From JASJBU01 sp963790775 (GTDB lineage Bacteria; Pseudomonadota; Gammaproteobacteria; Chromatiales; Chromatiaceae): a DNA stretch of 64,000 bases. How positions within the stretch are numbered: position 1 is the stretch's first letter; every line of letters begins with the position of its first letter. Location: assembly GCA_963790775.1 (NCBI GenBank), contig CAWBPR010000006.1, forward strand, positions 71,689-135,688, in the 5' to 3' direction. Positions 34,401 through 45,358 of the stretch are shown here, piece after piece. Made by a program: the position numbers and the translations under genes. The notes beneath the pieces were generated by a model. It worked only from the letters and a program-made list of their open reading frames with translations, was not told the origin of the DNA and searched no databases.

Positions 34401-37400
34401 TCAATATTGCCGGTCGAGCCGCTTGAATATTTGAATTCCTTTACCGACATCGGTGTTGGTAAGGATGCTGGGGGGCTGAATAATGCCTTCTTTTGATCGT
34501 TTGCCACCGGGGATTAAATAGATGTCGTTATCTGGATCGTCATCATTGGTGTTAATCCCTTTCATGTCGTCCGCATCGAATACTCCATCACCGTTCAAAT
34601 CAAACACCGGGATATCCATGGCGCTGCCATCAGCCGCATCCAGTTCCATCAACCAGCTTTCACCGCCATCGGAACAGGAATGGTTAGATGGAACAAGGGT
34701 AACGAAAATGATACGTCCTGCACGCAATACAGCGGTGCTGACCTGTTTCTCGCCAAGTTCCGGCAGGTCCAGGTACCAGCCCATTTTTCCTGTATTTTCG
34801 TCCCAATGCCAAACGCTTATGTTATTGTCTGATAGGAAACGGACCTCGTAATCCTGCAATACTTCGCCTGTCGTCGTGGCGGCATTGGCGACACAGATTT
34901 TATCCACGGTGCCGGTGGTTACACATTGCTGAAGTAGATTGCCATCTGCAACGCTAATATCCGGGGTTGAGGGAACAGTCCCTAAAGTAGCTGTGTTATA
35001 CACATCCCATAGATCCCAAATTGCATAAAAGCGTTGTACATTCGGATCGTTGACATCGGCGACATTATCGCCATTCTCGAAATATTTGCCTGTGCCGAAG
35101 TAGACTATTACGCCCGGAAGTCCCGTCGGGTGTAAACCTACTTCCGGGCGCGCCGTGATGGGTTGGGCGTGTCCGGTGTAGTCAGCCGGGGCGGTAAACA
35201 GCGGATTGCCGCTAAAGGCTACTTGCCATGTGTTGCCTGTGTCAGGTATAAATTTCCACATGTTTCCTTTGAGGTCTCCGGCATAGATGACATCAATCTT
35301 ATCGTCACCATCCAGATCGACAGGGGATGCGGTGGAAAGGCCGTTGTTTCCTGCGTTGCCTACGGTGATTGCTGAGATGAGTGTGCCATATTGCAGGTCA
35401 ACTACATACAGTACCGCATGTCCTGAAGTGCCGGCATAGCCATTGCCAAAGATCCCAACCCAGTCACCATTATGATTTTTGACGATAGCTGGGCGTGCGA
35501 ATGTGTAACCGAGTTCACTGAAGTCAAACTCATCGACATCGGTAGGCTGTCTCTGGTGTGATCTCCCATAGAACGGTTTGACTGGCGCTGGCTTCGGAAA
35601 AGTCTGCCGGATCTGTGACGTCCAGGGCATAGATGCTCTGCCCGCCGGCGTTCAATCCTCCCAGCAAGACGGTGTGCCAATGGTCATCACTGAATACCGC
35701 ATCACCCACAGAAGGAGAGCCGTCGACAAAATATCGATGTGAATAATCCAGTGATGTCAGTTTGGATAGATTACCGAATACACCATAGGGAACATAGGCA
35801 AGCTTCTCAAGCCCGTTGCTGACATCGAAACCATGCAACATGCCATCGTTACCGCCTACATACAGCATGTTGGTTCTGCCGCTACTGGAATTCAGCGCCT
35901 TGATCCTGGTCTTGAACTCGGAATAGGTCTCGACGGATGCAGCCTCTAGATTATCGGGGTATAAATAATTCGGTTCTCCAACATAGACGGGGGAGGAGTT
36001 TACGATATCCCCAAGTACCCGACTACGGTTTCTGAAGCTGCCGCCATTCTGCAGTTCCAATAAGCGGTCACCTCTAAGGTAGTTGAGGCGATCCTCGCCG
36101 TTGGTGTCCGGATTTCCTGAGTCCGGGTCAAGATTGAGACTGTCAATGTGATCTGTGTTCAATTGTGTATCTGTATTAAATTCTCCCCAGTCGAATCCTA
36201 TGCCGTCATCCGTCGTGTCAGTTTTATTAGGGTTATAGGTAATAATGTTCCTGCCGGTTACCGTTAGGGTGTCGCCGGCATCACCTGAACCACTCGTTCC
36301 CCAGGAATCGTGGAGGGTTAGATCTCCGGTAGTAATGTCTACTGCATATTTCAGGAGCTTGCCGGACCAGTCTAAACTGCTGAACTGTGCCTGAAAGATG
36401 TAAGAACCAATATCAGCTCTTTGCGAGTTGGCCGCTGTGGATGAGGAAGAGGCTTGCTGTTCGGAAATGCTAAGAAAGACATTCGCTAGAGAACTGGCAA
36501 GCTGAGCCGGGTTGGTGGAGAAGAAATAGGTGTCAGGTATGCCGTCACTGTCAGCATCCCATTCATAATCCTGATCAAGGATATCGTTGGGGGCGGCGGC
36601 GCCGTCGGGGCGGTTAAGGGGATTGATTTCTTCTTCAAATCCACCCCATTTGGCGGCGTACCATAAGGGATCCTGCAGGAGTCCCGCACTTCCTGTACCT
36701 ATGTCATAGGTGGCGGATGTGGCGGCATCTGCAAGGTTGCAGCCAGCGGCACAGTCAGTGATGCCTGTGGCGTCATCGTCATAGGTAAAACCTTCGATGC
36801 CGGAATGGACGTGAAAGCCATCCTGGTCGGTTCCGGAGATGACATAACCGAAACCCATGTCATAGCCGGTGGATTCGCCAAAAACCAGTGTGGTGACTGT
36901 GATCTGGTCTGCTGTGACTGCATAACTCAGGATGCCGGCCATATCCTGGTCATAGTCGCCGCCCTGCTCGCTGTCCTCCCAGTTGACATAGAATTTTCCA
37001 GTGGCGTGCCGTCATTAGCTACAGTATGGGGTTGTACCACTTTGAAATCGACGATGGCGCAGTTGCCCGAAATGTCGGCATTGCGGCAGGCGGGGAGTAT
37101 CGTCACAGTACTGCCTCCACCTCCGGCAGCGGGGACGGGGACCTCAATTTTTGGAATTGCGGGTGAAAGGGTGACGCCATAGGTCTTAACGGTAACTTCA
37201 GCCTCATTGGTATTGATATCACTCAGGTCGTCACGAATAGAGGTAGTGCGGGCATAGTTGGCGAGGCCGGCAATGGCATAACTGCCTTCCAGCCTCGGCG
37301 CCTCCGGGCACAGCCCGATTGCATCGGATAAACCAGTCAAAGTCTTTGCGGTGCACAGGCCATCGGTTGTGGTTGTGCTGGTTCCCTCGCCAATAAAATA

Positions 37401-38923
37401 GTCATTCCCGTTGATCAGTTCACCTGCTCCAACTGCGTCGATATAGGTATCGAGACTTGTAAAGCCGTCCAGATCGGCAGTTCCCGAAAACTCATCATCG
37501 TAGGAGTTGACGCTGGCGTTGAACTGAATGATATTGATCGGTGCGCAGTAGTTGAGATCGGATAACTTATCTTCCCAGTCGCTGGAAATGAAGTTATTGA
37601 TGAAACTGCTGTCATCTGATGTGAAGGATGCATTGGCAGACGCCCCGGCAAAATAGCGCAGGCTCTCCAGATAGATTTCCGACTGAGGATTACCCCAGTT
37701 GGTGCAGCTACCGTTGTTAAAGCTGTTCAAGCCCCAGTCGCAGTTGTCGGTATCGTTGTAGGTGCCCGGGTTATGGTCATAGCCACTGACGCGCAGGGCG
37801 TCCAAATTCTTGATGATATTGCCGGTTATAGGTGCGGTTTTAAAGGTGCCATGGGAGGTGGTATTAATCTCGTCGATGATGGCGGAGACGTTTTTACGCA
37901 ATACGCCGCCGGATTTATTGTGTTGGAAACTGCCGGTCATGAGACCGAACATGATCTGGGAGTCGTCACCATACTCCTGCAGCAGGCCTACGGGTTTGAG
38001 GTTTCCATCAGGGGGATAGGCTTTACAGTTTTCCTTTCCTACCAAAGCCGAATCACAAGCTAGCACTCTGACAACGTAGTCGCCGTCGCCGAGTCGATCA
38101 TCGGTCCAATTGGGGTTATTAGGATCTGCATCCAATCCAGTTATGGTGGAGTCATTGCCGTTATTCGTGCCTCCAGACACAGTGCTTACGAGTTCACTGT
38201 GACCATTCCAGTGGCACTGATAGCGTTCATTGGCCGCCCACAGGGCAAAATTGCCCTCCGCGACGCGGATCAATGGAGGATCAGTGATGTCTTCCGATTC
38301 GCCGTCATGCTGCATAGGTGGTGCTGCACAGGGTGATATCTGACACGTTCCAGGGTGTGAGTTTTATCATCTCATGCAGCTGCGACGGGGGAGTAATGTT
38401 TGGCGAAACTGTGGGCATCGCCGGGCAGATAGCTGCGTTCCAGTACAGTGCTGGTGGACGAGTCGGTTGAGCGGGTGCCGCCATAGAGAATCTTTTTTAC
38501 GCTGTCCATGCGCGTCATACTGGCCCAGTTCAGGAAGTTGCCGCTCCAGTCGCTGGCGCCGGCACAGTATTTATCGTCGGTAATGCTGTCAGGCTCAAAA
38601 CGATCATCGGTGGTGTCGTAGACATAGCACTTGTAACTGTCGAAGTAACCATAATAATCGATGTCATGATTGTAAGTCGTATCGATTACTCCGTCGCTAT
38701 TGATGTCCGACCAGTCGTCGTAGGCCTTATAAAAGAGCTGATGATCATTGGATAGGTTGAGCATCACCAAAGGATCGGCGGATGTGACAAGGAACAGCGG
38801 GGATTGTGAGAGTGAAGTTGGCGAAACACCATAGGTGCTTGATGCAGCCAGAAATAGGGTGAATCCACACAACAGAGTGCGCCCTGTTATTTGGAAATTA
38901 AATGGCTGATGTAATCGGTTCAT
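34401..38923 (-). pseudogene. pilY1: PilY1 pilus adhesin, four frameshifts
   Basis: The 4523-bp span would code about 1507 residues, starting with a signal peptide (TLLCGFTLFLAASSTYG). Conserved PilY1 elements lie in successive frames: SPLFLVTSADPLVMLNLSNDHQLFYKAY in outline at the start, WEDSEQGGDYDQDM in the middle, and the C-terminal beta-propeller with FDFSELGYTFARPAIVKN and the calcium loop DLDGDDKIDVIYAGDLKGNMWKF. Shifts lie near 38380 (+1), 38318 (+1), 37005 (-1) and 35538 (+1); these sum to the observed span modulo three. PilY1 tips the pilus and controls retraction and calcium-dependent adhesion. If the shifts are real the protein is lost. Confidence 0.88.
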
Positions 38924-39014
38924 TATTCACCTCTCACCACTCAAAATTGCGGTAAGTTGAAATTGTCTGTTTAATGATGCAGTGAAAATCTTCAACTCTG
39001 CAGCATGTAGGAAA

Positions 39015-39551
39015 CTAACGATAAATAGTGCTTTGCAGGATTGCCTCTGAATTGACTGATATTCCATTCGCGCGACTGGTGGCGCGGTAGGTGCGAATTT
39101 TTGGCGGCACCTCTGGAAATCCTTTTACCAGACTGCTTTGCCCCATATAAAATTCGGGCAGTCTCTCAATGTAGTAATCTGGGCTGGTCGCTGATTCCCC
39201 TTGCACGGATGCATCCGCTTTACGCGTGTGTGTGCCTGATATGGGGTCAAGTGCCCGGTCGCCCTCATACAGACCTTCGGCACTATTGCCGCTGTCTGCC
39301 CAATCTGAATCATTGATCGCATTGAATAACACTGGATCGGTAATAATATTTTCAGCTATCCGCAGGATTGCCTCTGATACTTCGAACCCGATTTGCTGAT
39401 CACGAAAATTACCGGCCATGCGTTCTTCCATCGCGGTCTGTTGTGCGCCATTGATGCCGAGAATCGTCAACACGATCAACATGACCAAAACGACGACCAG
39501 TACGGCTCCTGACTGGGAGCGGTGGTAGGTTGAGGCTGAAGGGTGCTTCAT
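39015..39551 (-). CDS. pilX: Minor pilus assembly protein PilX
   Basis: The 178 residues have the PilX N-terminal pattern: SQSGAVLVVVLVMLIVLTILGINGAQQT in outline, followed by MEERMAGNFRDQQIGFEVSEAILR. The Glu after the hydrophobic segment is where pilX proteins keep theirs. The rest is typical for the family (WADSGNSAEGLYEG, then a C-terminal region with YRATSRANGISVNSEAILQS). The start overlaps the pilW stop by four bases. Intact here although its neighbours pilW and pilY1 are not. Confidence 0.88.
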   Translation of the reverse strand: MKHPSASTYHRSQSGAVLVVVLVMLIVLTILGINGAQQTAMEERMAGNFRDQQIGFEVSEAILRIAENIITDPVLFNAINDSDWADSGNSAEGLYEGDRALDPISGTHTRKADASVQGESATSPDYYIERLPEFYMGQSSLVKGFPEVPPKIRTYRATSRANGISVNSEAILQSTIYR

Positions 39552-40595
39552 AACGTGCGGTTCCTTAAGCTGAATAGTCCGGAAAATTCCTTTCTTAGCC
39601 TGCGATCAGCCGGTGTGCTGTTGACCCCCATAAAGGTAAAGTCGGTTGTTTGCGTAAGCGCATCTTCGACACTGTCGACCAGCAAAGAGACTCTGATGCT
39701 GACCACATCGCTCCATGCGTTTGCTGTGGTGACTTGAGCTGCATTCATATAGATGTCAGTGGCGTTGTCATCATTGACTCGGTCAAGCCCGTATAATACT
39801 TGCAGTCTGGAAACGCCCTCGACGATCTCTTCAACATTCCCATCAATATCTCGCATGTAGAGTGAAAAGATATCGTCACCGGCTTCATTGTTACGGGTTG
39901 TATCCTTAACAAAAAAGGCATGAATATAGGGTTTGAGCACATAGGCATCTTCACCATAAGGCGTGGATAATTGATCAGAGGTATTGCAGGCATCTCCGCT
40001 GGCGCAATTTAATGCCAGCTCGATTGGTGTGCCATCATCTGTCGCAGCGTATCAGATCCGCCGCGGCACAATTCGTGATGATAACCAGGTCTCCTTCGGA
40101 AAAGTTAGAGAATCCTGAGGATACTTGGATATCGTCGCTCATAGCGGTTTCAACACCCACCAATCCGGCGCCTTCGTCACCACTGCCACGCAGAATCAAT
40201 ACATCACTGCCTGCTGCTGCGTCATAATCGTTTGTGGCTCCCACATTATTCAAGCCGCTTGCTGCGGTTTCTTCTGTTATGGTGGAAAGATTCCATTCAG
40301 GTTTAGTGTTGTCCAAGATGGCGATCACCTTCGGTGAAACAATATCCGGACCCATGCAGCCAAAATAACCCGCGCCATGTATGGATTTGCCGATACGGTG
40401 AAGTGCGAAACGACCGGTTTGCTGAATGTGCCCCATGCCTTCCTGAAGGTTGATGGTGACCCTGTTGGCGACAAAAATATTTCCTACACCCAATATCAGG
40501 ACAAGGCCCAGGGCCATGGCCACCATGAGTTCAACCAGAGAAAGCCCTTGTTGTCTATGGAGCTTATTCCTGGTGATCATATGTAGTCTGCTCAT
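39548..40595 (-). pseudogene. pilW: Minor pilin PilW, frameshifted
   Basis: The start at 40595 overlaps the pilV stop (ATGA). The first frame gives the prepilin signal QQGLSLVELMVAMALGLVLIL and runs to DLVIITNCAAADLI. The second frame resumes with AATDDGTPIELALNCASGDA and continues through EDAYVLKPYIHAFFVKD to the C-terminus at 39548. The shift is near 40050, most simply one extra C after ATA. The span modulo three (1048 bp) agrees with one insertion. The PilW family links the minor pilin core at the pilus tip. Confidence 0.87.
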
Positions 40596-41068
40596 AACTG
40601 TGTTGTTAACTGAAATTGGGTGAGATTGCATTGACCTGCAGCGTCCGTGGCATCACCAATCCTTGCGTCGTCCCAACAGACGATAATGGTTGCCGCTCCC
40701 GCATTGGTGACAGCAATCGAACCGTCGCCACTGGGCAGTTGAGAGAGGGAATTGACCCACTCTCTTTGATCTGACAGTGCCATATTGCTCGTGCTGCAGG
40801 ACGCGTAGCAGGTTTGTGTGGGGGTGGCGTCATCGAAGTCCCGCGCATAGCTGCCTGCCAGTGCGGCAGTTTTATTAGCGCGCATCCGATCCATGATGTC
40901 GTAAGCCAGGATTACGGCCTGAGAGCGGAGATAGGCGCTGTGGTTATTTTTTAGAGCCGTTGCCTGAAGCCCCGCCATGCCTAACAACCCTATCAGAAGA
41001 ATAAGGAAAGCTATTAGTACCTCGACGAGTCCGAAGCCAGCCATCTGCTTTCGATTTGTCACCACCAT
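40592..41068 (-). CDS. pilV: Minor pilin PilV
   Basis: The protein has 158 residues. The leader MVVTNRKQMAG precedes the mature FGLVEVLIAFLILLIGLLGMAGLQ, with the conserved Glu5. The next segment, ATALKNNHSAYLRSQAVILAYDIMDRMRAN, is diagnostic of PilV. Disulfide-forming Cys occur in TCYASC. It opens the minus-strand operon pilV-pilW-pilX-pilY1-pilE. The intervening genes overlap by ATGA junctions up to pilX. Confidence 0.92.
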   Translation of the reverse strand: MVVTNRKQMAGFGLVEVLIAFLILLIGLLGMAGLQATALKNNHSAYLRSQAVILAYDIMDRMRANKTAALAGSYARDFDDATPTQTCYASCSTSNMALSDQREWVNSLSQLPSGDGSIAVTNAGAATIIVCWDDARIGDATDAAGQCNLTQFQLTTQL

Positions 41069-41666
41069 TTATCCTCTGTCTAGTGAGTGTCACATTGTAT
41101 GTCCGGGTTACCTACTTGGTCCCGTCTTTATCCCCCGCTCACAAGTCTAGCGGCAGGCAAAATCCAAGAGCGGCGGTATGTTCATTTCGCGTTACATGAT
41201 ATGTGTAGATACCGACTATTCAAACGGAGATGAACAGTAATCAGCTCAATTAAATATTTCATTTCCATTGGTCGGATGTTAGCTGCAAATTGCTATCTGT
41301 AACCTGTCTGACCGATTAACTGTTATGCTTTGCCGATAAACGGTATCAGGCTAATGTTAGTAAACCTGATTGTTTTTCTGGTTATTTGGCGAATTCGATA
41401 GCAATCTTAGTGTGCTGCTTATTATATTTTTCGAGTATTCGCGCCGGTGTGTCTACATTATTATCAGCTATGCTCTTGATCGTTAGATTTGTCTAAGTCG
41501 CTGTTTGAGGGCTGATGAGAGGAGGTATTGCTCCCCGGCGCACTCGATGTTGACGGCATCTCAAGATAAAATGCTTGAGATTGATAGCTACCGTTTATCA
41601 GAAATATTATACGCTTCATCTGATCGTTGAATGTACCCATATGTCATTGTTCTAGTATTTACAATT
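41069..41666. other. Intergenic region between divergent pilV and fimT
   Basis: About 600 bp with no gene that I can support. It must hold divergent promoters for the pilV operon and the plus-strand fimT gene, but I see no convincing sigma70 or sigma54 pair. The region is AT-rich in its right half. Confidence 0.45.
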
Positions 41667-42209
41667 ATGATGAAAGTAGAGACAGGATTTACACTTGTTG
41701 AATTGATGGTCACCCTGATTGTGTCATCCATTCTGTTGGCGGTTGGGGTGCCCAGTTTTGTCGGTATGATACGCAATAACAGAACTGCGACTATGGCTAA
41801 CGAAATGGTGGCAACCCTTAATCTGGCAAGAAGCGAAGCGGTAAAACGTGGACTGCAAGTCACTGTAAGGCCAACAGGGGCTCAGTGGGAAGGTGGTTGG
41901 AGCATCTTTACTGATATCAATCGTAATGGAGCCTTCAATGATAATGCTGATGGCGTACTTTGCGAAACAGGAGAAGACTGTGAATTGCGCAGATACGAGG
42001 CGTTGGCTAATGGTTTCACCCTCAGAACAGGCGCTAATTTTGCAAATTGGGTAGCCTACTTGCCTACAGGAAGAAGCCAATCTGGTGGTTTACCGAATGA
42101 TACCTTTCGACTCTGTGCAGATGATCAGGTTACGGCGGAAGGGCGTAGTATTATAGTAAGCGTGGGTGGAAGAATAAGACTAGAGAAAGGTGTGACAGAA
42201 TGTCCATGA
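41667..42209 (+). CDS. fimT: FimT/FimU-type (GspH family) minor pilin
   Basis: From the ATG at 41667 the protein has 180 residues. The short prepilin leader MMKVETG precedes FTLVELMVTLIVSSILLAVGVPSF. The GspH/FimT domain follows with NNRTATMANEMVATLNLARSEAVKRG and GWSIFTDINRNG. The frame extends upstream to an ATG at 41631, but that would make the leader too long. No RBS is obvious for either start. In Pseudomonas the fimT/fimU genes run in the same direction as pilV; here the gene is on the opposite strand. Whether it is FimT or FimU cannot be decided. Confidence 0.85.
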   Translation: MMKVETGFTLVELMVTLIVSSILLAVGVPSFVGMIRNNRTATMANEMVATLNLARSEAVKRGLQVTVRPTGAQWEGGWSIFTDINRNGAFNDNADGVLCETGEDCELRRYEALANGFTLRTGANFANWVAYLPTGRSQSGGLPNDTFRLCADDQVTAEGRSIIVSVGGRIRLEKGVTECP

Positions 42210-42248
42210 GCCCGCTTTTTCCAGCAACTAAGCCTATGTATGGCTGGA

Positions 42249-43190
42249 TTATTTTTGCAGACTTTTCGGCAATGAAAAGGTGATTTTTTCCTCTCGTCCA
42301 TCCAGTTCTTTAACGGTTTTTGCACCGGTAGCCTTTAGTTTTTTGATTACCTCTTCTACCAAAACTTCTGGCGCTGAGGCGCCTGCAGTAACCCCAATCT
42401 GAAATTTGTCTGCGATCCAGCCTGGGTCTATGTCATTGGCGCCATCGATCAAATAGGCGGGCGTCCCATGTTTTTCGGCGATTTCGCGCAGTCTATTTGA
42501 ATTCGAACTGTTTGGGGAACCCACCACAAGCACCAGGTCACACTGTTTGGCGAGTTCCTTAACAGCATCCTGTCTGTTTTGTGTTGCATAGCAGATGTCG
42601 TTTTTCTTGGGGCCGGAAATGTGAGGATAGTGTTTCTGAAGCGCTTGTATGACCTGTTGGGTGTCATCCATCGAAAGGGTCGTTTGGGTCACAAAGGCGA
42701 TTTTCTCAGGGTGGCTGATCCGCAGTTTTTCAACATCCTCAACTGTCTCTATCAAGTGTATCTGTGAATTTTTGTTTTCCTTCCTGCATTGTCCCATGGT
42801 GCCTTCTACCTCTGGGTGTCCCCTATGTCCGATCAAGACAACGTGGTAACCATCACGGCAGTAGCGGGCAACCTCGAGATGGACTTTTGTCACCAGGGGG
42901 CAGGTGGCGTCAAATACCCTTAGGTTGCGGTTTTCCGCTTCTTGTCGCACAGTTTGGGAAACACCATGGGCACTGAAGATGACTGTGTTGTTATCCGGGA
43001 TGTCAGACAGGTCATCGACAAAGATAGCGCCCCGTTCTCGCAGACTTTCCACCACGAATCTATTATGTACGACCTCATGCCGGACATAGATTGGCGCACC
43101 GAGCATTTGCAGGGCGCGTTCGACGATTTCAATGGCACGATCCACACCTGCACAGAATCCTCTGGGGTTCGCAAGTAAAATGTTCTGCAT
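42249..43190 (-). CDS. ispH: 4-hydroxy-3-methylbut-2-enyl diphosphate reductase
   Basis: IspH is the [4Fe-4S] enzyme giving IPP and DMAPP in the methylerythritol phosphate pathway. The 313 residues contain the three cluster Cys: ANPRGFCAGVDRA at the N-terminus, FDATCPLVTKVH and DICYATQNRQ. Also present are FSAHGVSQTV and SPNSSNSNRLREIA. The length is standard. It follows fkpB by five bases on the same strand, the usual ispH-fkpB pair in reverse order of transcription. Confidence 0.97.
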   Translation of the reverse strand: MQNILLANPRGFCAGVDRAIEIVERALQMLGAPIYVRHEVVHNRFVVESLRERGAIFVDDLSDIPDNNTVIFSAHGVSQTVRQEAENRNLRVFDATCPLVTKVHLEVARYCRDGYHVVLIGHRGHPEVEGTMGQCRKENKNSQIHLIETVEDVEKLRISHPEKIAFVTQTTLSMDDTQQVIQALQKHYPHISGPKKNDICYATQNRQDAVKELAKQCDLVLVVGSPNSSNSNRLREIAEKHGTPAYLIDGANDIDPGWIADKFQIGVTAGASAPEVLVEEVIKKLKATGAKTVKELDGREEKITFSLPKSLQK

Positions 43191-43195
43191 TGGTA

Positions 43196-43666
43196 TCAGT
43201 ATCCCCGTTGATCTGGTTTGGTTTGAGTGTCCACCTGGAGAATTTTGACCCGGAATGTAATGAGATGGCCCGAAAGTGGGTGATTAAAGTCCATTAAGAC
43301 ATCTTTCTCATTTATTTCCAGCACCTGACCCGCCACTTCATCCCCTCCGGGCGTGGAGAAGGCAATGACCTGCCCAGATGCGATCTCCATTTCATCAGGA
43401 AATTCACTTCTCGGCATGCGCTGGATTTTCTCATCGGTGCTTGGTCCGAAGGCATCATCCCCGGCAAGAATGATCTGCGCATCGGCTCCGCAGGCTAAGC
43501 CAAGCAACGAATCTTCCAGTGCTTCCACCATCGTACCGTCACCCAGATTAAAAGAGAGAGGGGTATCATCAAAAGTGGATACCACCTCGGTTCCATCCGC
43601 TAGCGTTAATGAGTAGTGCAGTATTACCCGGCACTCAGGAGTGATGATGCGGTGTTCTTCTTGCAT
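43196..43666 (-). CDS. fkpB: FKBP-type peptidyl-prolyl isomerase FkpB/SlpA
   Basis: The 156 residues match the SlyD-like FKBP group: VILHYSLTLADGTEVVSTFD, the FNLGDGTMVEALEDSLLGLACG stretch in outline, the inserted-flap region, then MDFNHPLSGHLITFRVKI. The NHPLSG motif is the hallmark of this chaperone-type FKBP. It is cytoplasmic. It sits directly upstream of ispH with a five-base gap, so the two form an operon, possibly with the preceding Rossmann protein gene. Confidence 0.93.
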   Translation of the reverse strand: MQEEHRIITPECRVILHYSLTLADGTEVVSTFDDTPLSFNLGDGTMVEALEDSLLGLACGADAQIILAGDDAFGPSTDEKIQRMPRSEFPDEMEIASGQVIAFSTPGGDEVAGQVLEINEKDVLMDFNHPLSGHLITFRVKILQVDTQTKPDQRGY

Positions 43667-43669
43667 GCC

Positions 43670-44437
43670 TCAGGATGCTGCCTGTTCTGTCTGAAGTTGA
43701 CGCATGAGCGGTACGGAAAGATGGAACTGCTCTGCATGCTGCAGCGCGCGATTCAACCGAGCTGGCGCACTGCGTCCCATGCACTTGTGTTCAGGGTCAC
43801 CATCAAAAGCTTTCAACATACCCTGAATCAGAGATTCTGCATCAAGGGTGCTGTCGGTCAGCGCTGCCTGTATCGCGATGACTTCGTGGGCAATGTTGTG
43901 GGCGAACGCCTGATGATCACGCCAAAGTTCTTCGACTGTACCCCCGGTTCGCAACCCCGCAATATTACTTGTCAGTATGTAAACATTTTTCAAAACCAGT
44001 TCGAATAGCAGTTCAATACTGGAAGTCAGCACTCTAGTGGGGATGTTGAGGGTGGCCAATGCCTTGCTGAGCAGTTCAGACTTTGGACCGTAAATTGGTG
44101 ATGGAATGATGATTTTTACCTCCATGCCCGGCTTCTTTTCAAACCAGACAGAGATAACGGTCGGGTCATCAATGCCCTGCAGATCCTTTGGCAACAGCTC
44201 ATTCTGCAGAAGACATAGCTTGTTCCGCCACGTGATGGGGTTCTGATTCAATACAGATTGCAGATCGTTCTCACCGACTGCAATGAGAACCATTTCCGGC
44301 TCCGGCAGGTGTTGGTGAGTTTCGTTTAAATTCGCATTACGTGTTATGGGGTATACAGGAAACCCTGCGCGGAGAAATCCGCGTGCAAATACGCCTCCCA
44401 TTTCTCCAGTTCCAATCAGAATTATCGGTTTATTCAT
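43670..44437 (-). CDS. Rossmann-fold protein, ketopantoate-reductase-like
   Basis: The protein has 255 residues. The N-terminal nucleotide-binding loop IILIGTGEMGGVFARGF is followed by VLIAVGENDLQSVL and LLQNELLPKDLQ, an arrangement similar to PanE-like proteins. The C-terminal part is helical with LFELVLKNVYILTSNIAGL and WRDHQAFAHNIAHEVIAI. The catalytic Lys and Asn of true PanE are not clearly conserved, so I do not assign pantothenate synthesis. It is three bases upstream of fkpB in the same direction, suggesting co-expression. Confidence 0.65.
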   Translation of the reverse strand: MNKPIILIGTGEMGGVFARGFLRAGFPVYPITRNANLNETHQHLPEPEMVLIAVGENDLQSVLNQNPITWRNKLCLLQNELLPKDLQGIDDPTVISVWFEKKPGMEVKIIIPSPIYGPKSELLSKALATLNIPTRVLTSSIELLFELVLKNVYILTSNIAGLRTGGTVEELWRDHQAFAHNIAHEVIAIQAALTDSTLDAESLIQGMLKAFDGDPEHKCMGRSAPARLNRALQHAEQFHLSVPLMRQLQTEQAAS

Positions 44438-44551
44438 CGGTTTAGGTTAGACGGGTTGCTGTTCAAGAATCGAATAAGAATAAGGCATTTGCAAATATCA
44501 GATAAAGGTCTATCATGACTCTAAGATAAAGGATTAATATAGGAATGTAAT

Positions 44552-44755
44552 ATGCTGATTATTAATGATAATCACGTAACCAGTTCACTCCCTGTCTATG
44601 AAGTTCAGGAAGTCAGTGTAAAAGAGGCGTTGGCGCTGCTTAAATCCGTTCAGGGAAACGATTCAGATCCACTTATCAAACATGTCGATAGCAGTCTATT
44701 TTCAGCCAGGGAAACTCATTCTGCGCTGCAAGGCTTCAATAGCCCATCTTCCTAA
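44552..44755 (+). CDS. Small hypothetical protein
   Basis: A 67-residue frame with an AGGA seven bases before the ATG. It starts MLIINDNHVTSSLPVYEVQE and has a helical middle (VSVKEALALLKSVQGND). No Cys, signal or membrane segment. I do not recognise it. It is divergent from the Rossmann gene and isolated; the good RBS is the main support. Confidence 0.4.
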   Translation: MLIINDNHVTSSLPVYEVQEVSVKEALALLKSVQGNDSDPLIKHVDSSLFSARETHSALQGFNSPSS

Positions 44756-44923
44756 ACACAACGAGTCAGGATAACCCCGTAAGTAAGAGAGCAGAATGGT
44801 GCAGCCTAGCTCGTACCATTTATATATCTTGCTCTGTCCTGTTTAAACAGGCCTCCCTGAAGAGGCTTTGTGCGATATCTCGCAATTCACTGTCTTGCTA
44901 AGGTTGTATCTTTCCCTGGAATG

Positions 44924-45064
44924 TTAGGAAAGTACCTCCTGCGTTAAGAACAAAAAACCCAGAGATCCAACAAGGACAGCAACAGCGGTATACTGGAGCA
45001 CGATGCAGATACCAGGCAAGTCGTTACAGACTTTACTATAGCGGCAGAGCTTGCAGTTTTTCAT
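44924..45064 (-). CDS. 46-residue Cys-rich single-helix membrane peptide
   Basis: On the minus strand an ATG at 45064 follows GAGGTG by five bases, and the frame runs 46 codons to TAA at 44924. The N-terminal half is Cys-rich (MKNCKLCRYSKVCNDLPGIC: Cys 4, 7, 13 and 20). The second half is a hydrophobic helix (LQYTAVAVLVGSLGFLFL). A metal or Fe-S site on a small membrane peptide is conceivable. No function is assigned. It is otherwise in a 600-bp region with no other supported gene. Confidence 0.5.
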   Translation of the reverse strand: MKNCKLCRYSKVCNDLPGICIVLQYTAVAVLVGSLGFLFLTQEVLS

Positions 45065-45358
45065 AATACACCTCACTCACAACAGAGGCCGGCACACTTC
45101 CCTGGAAGGCCGTTTGCCGACAGATTTAGGCATGAACTGACTGTTCAACCCAGCAAGGTAACTTGGCTGATGGGCAGGCAAACACACCATTCGGTCATCT
45201 GGACCAACTATTCAGAGCATCATCGCATAGATATTTTGCTGGGAACAAGAGTTTTATCGGTATTTCCAGGTACTTTGTAAGCGTATGAATGGGATCGCTT
45301 TTACCTGAGTTGTTAACCGTTTAACATGTAGCGTTGATGTCGTACTGGAGTTTATTTC

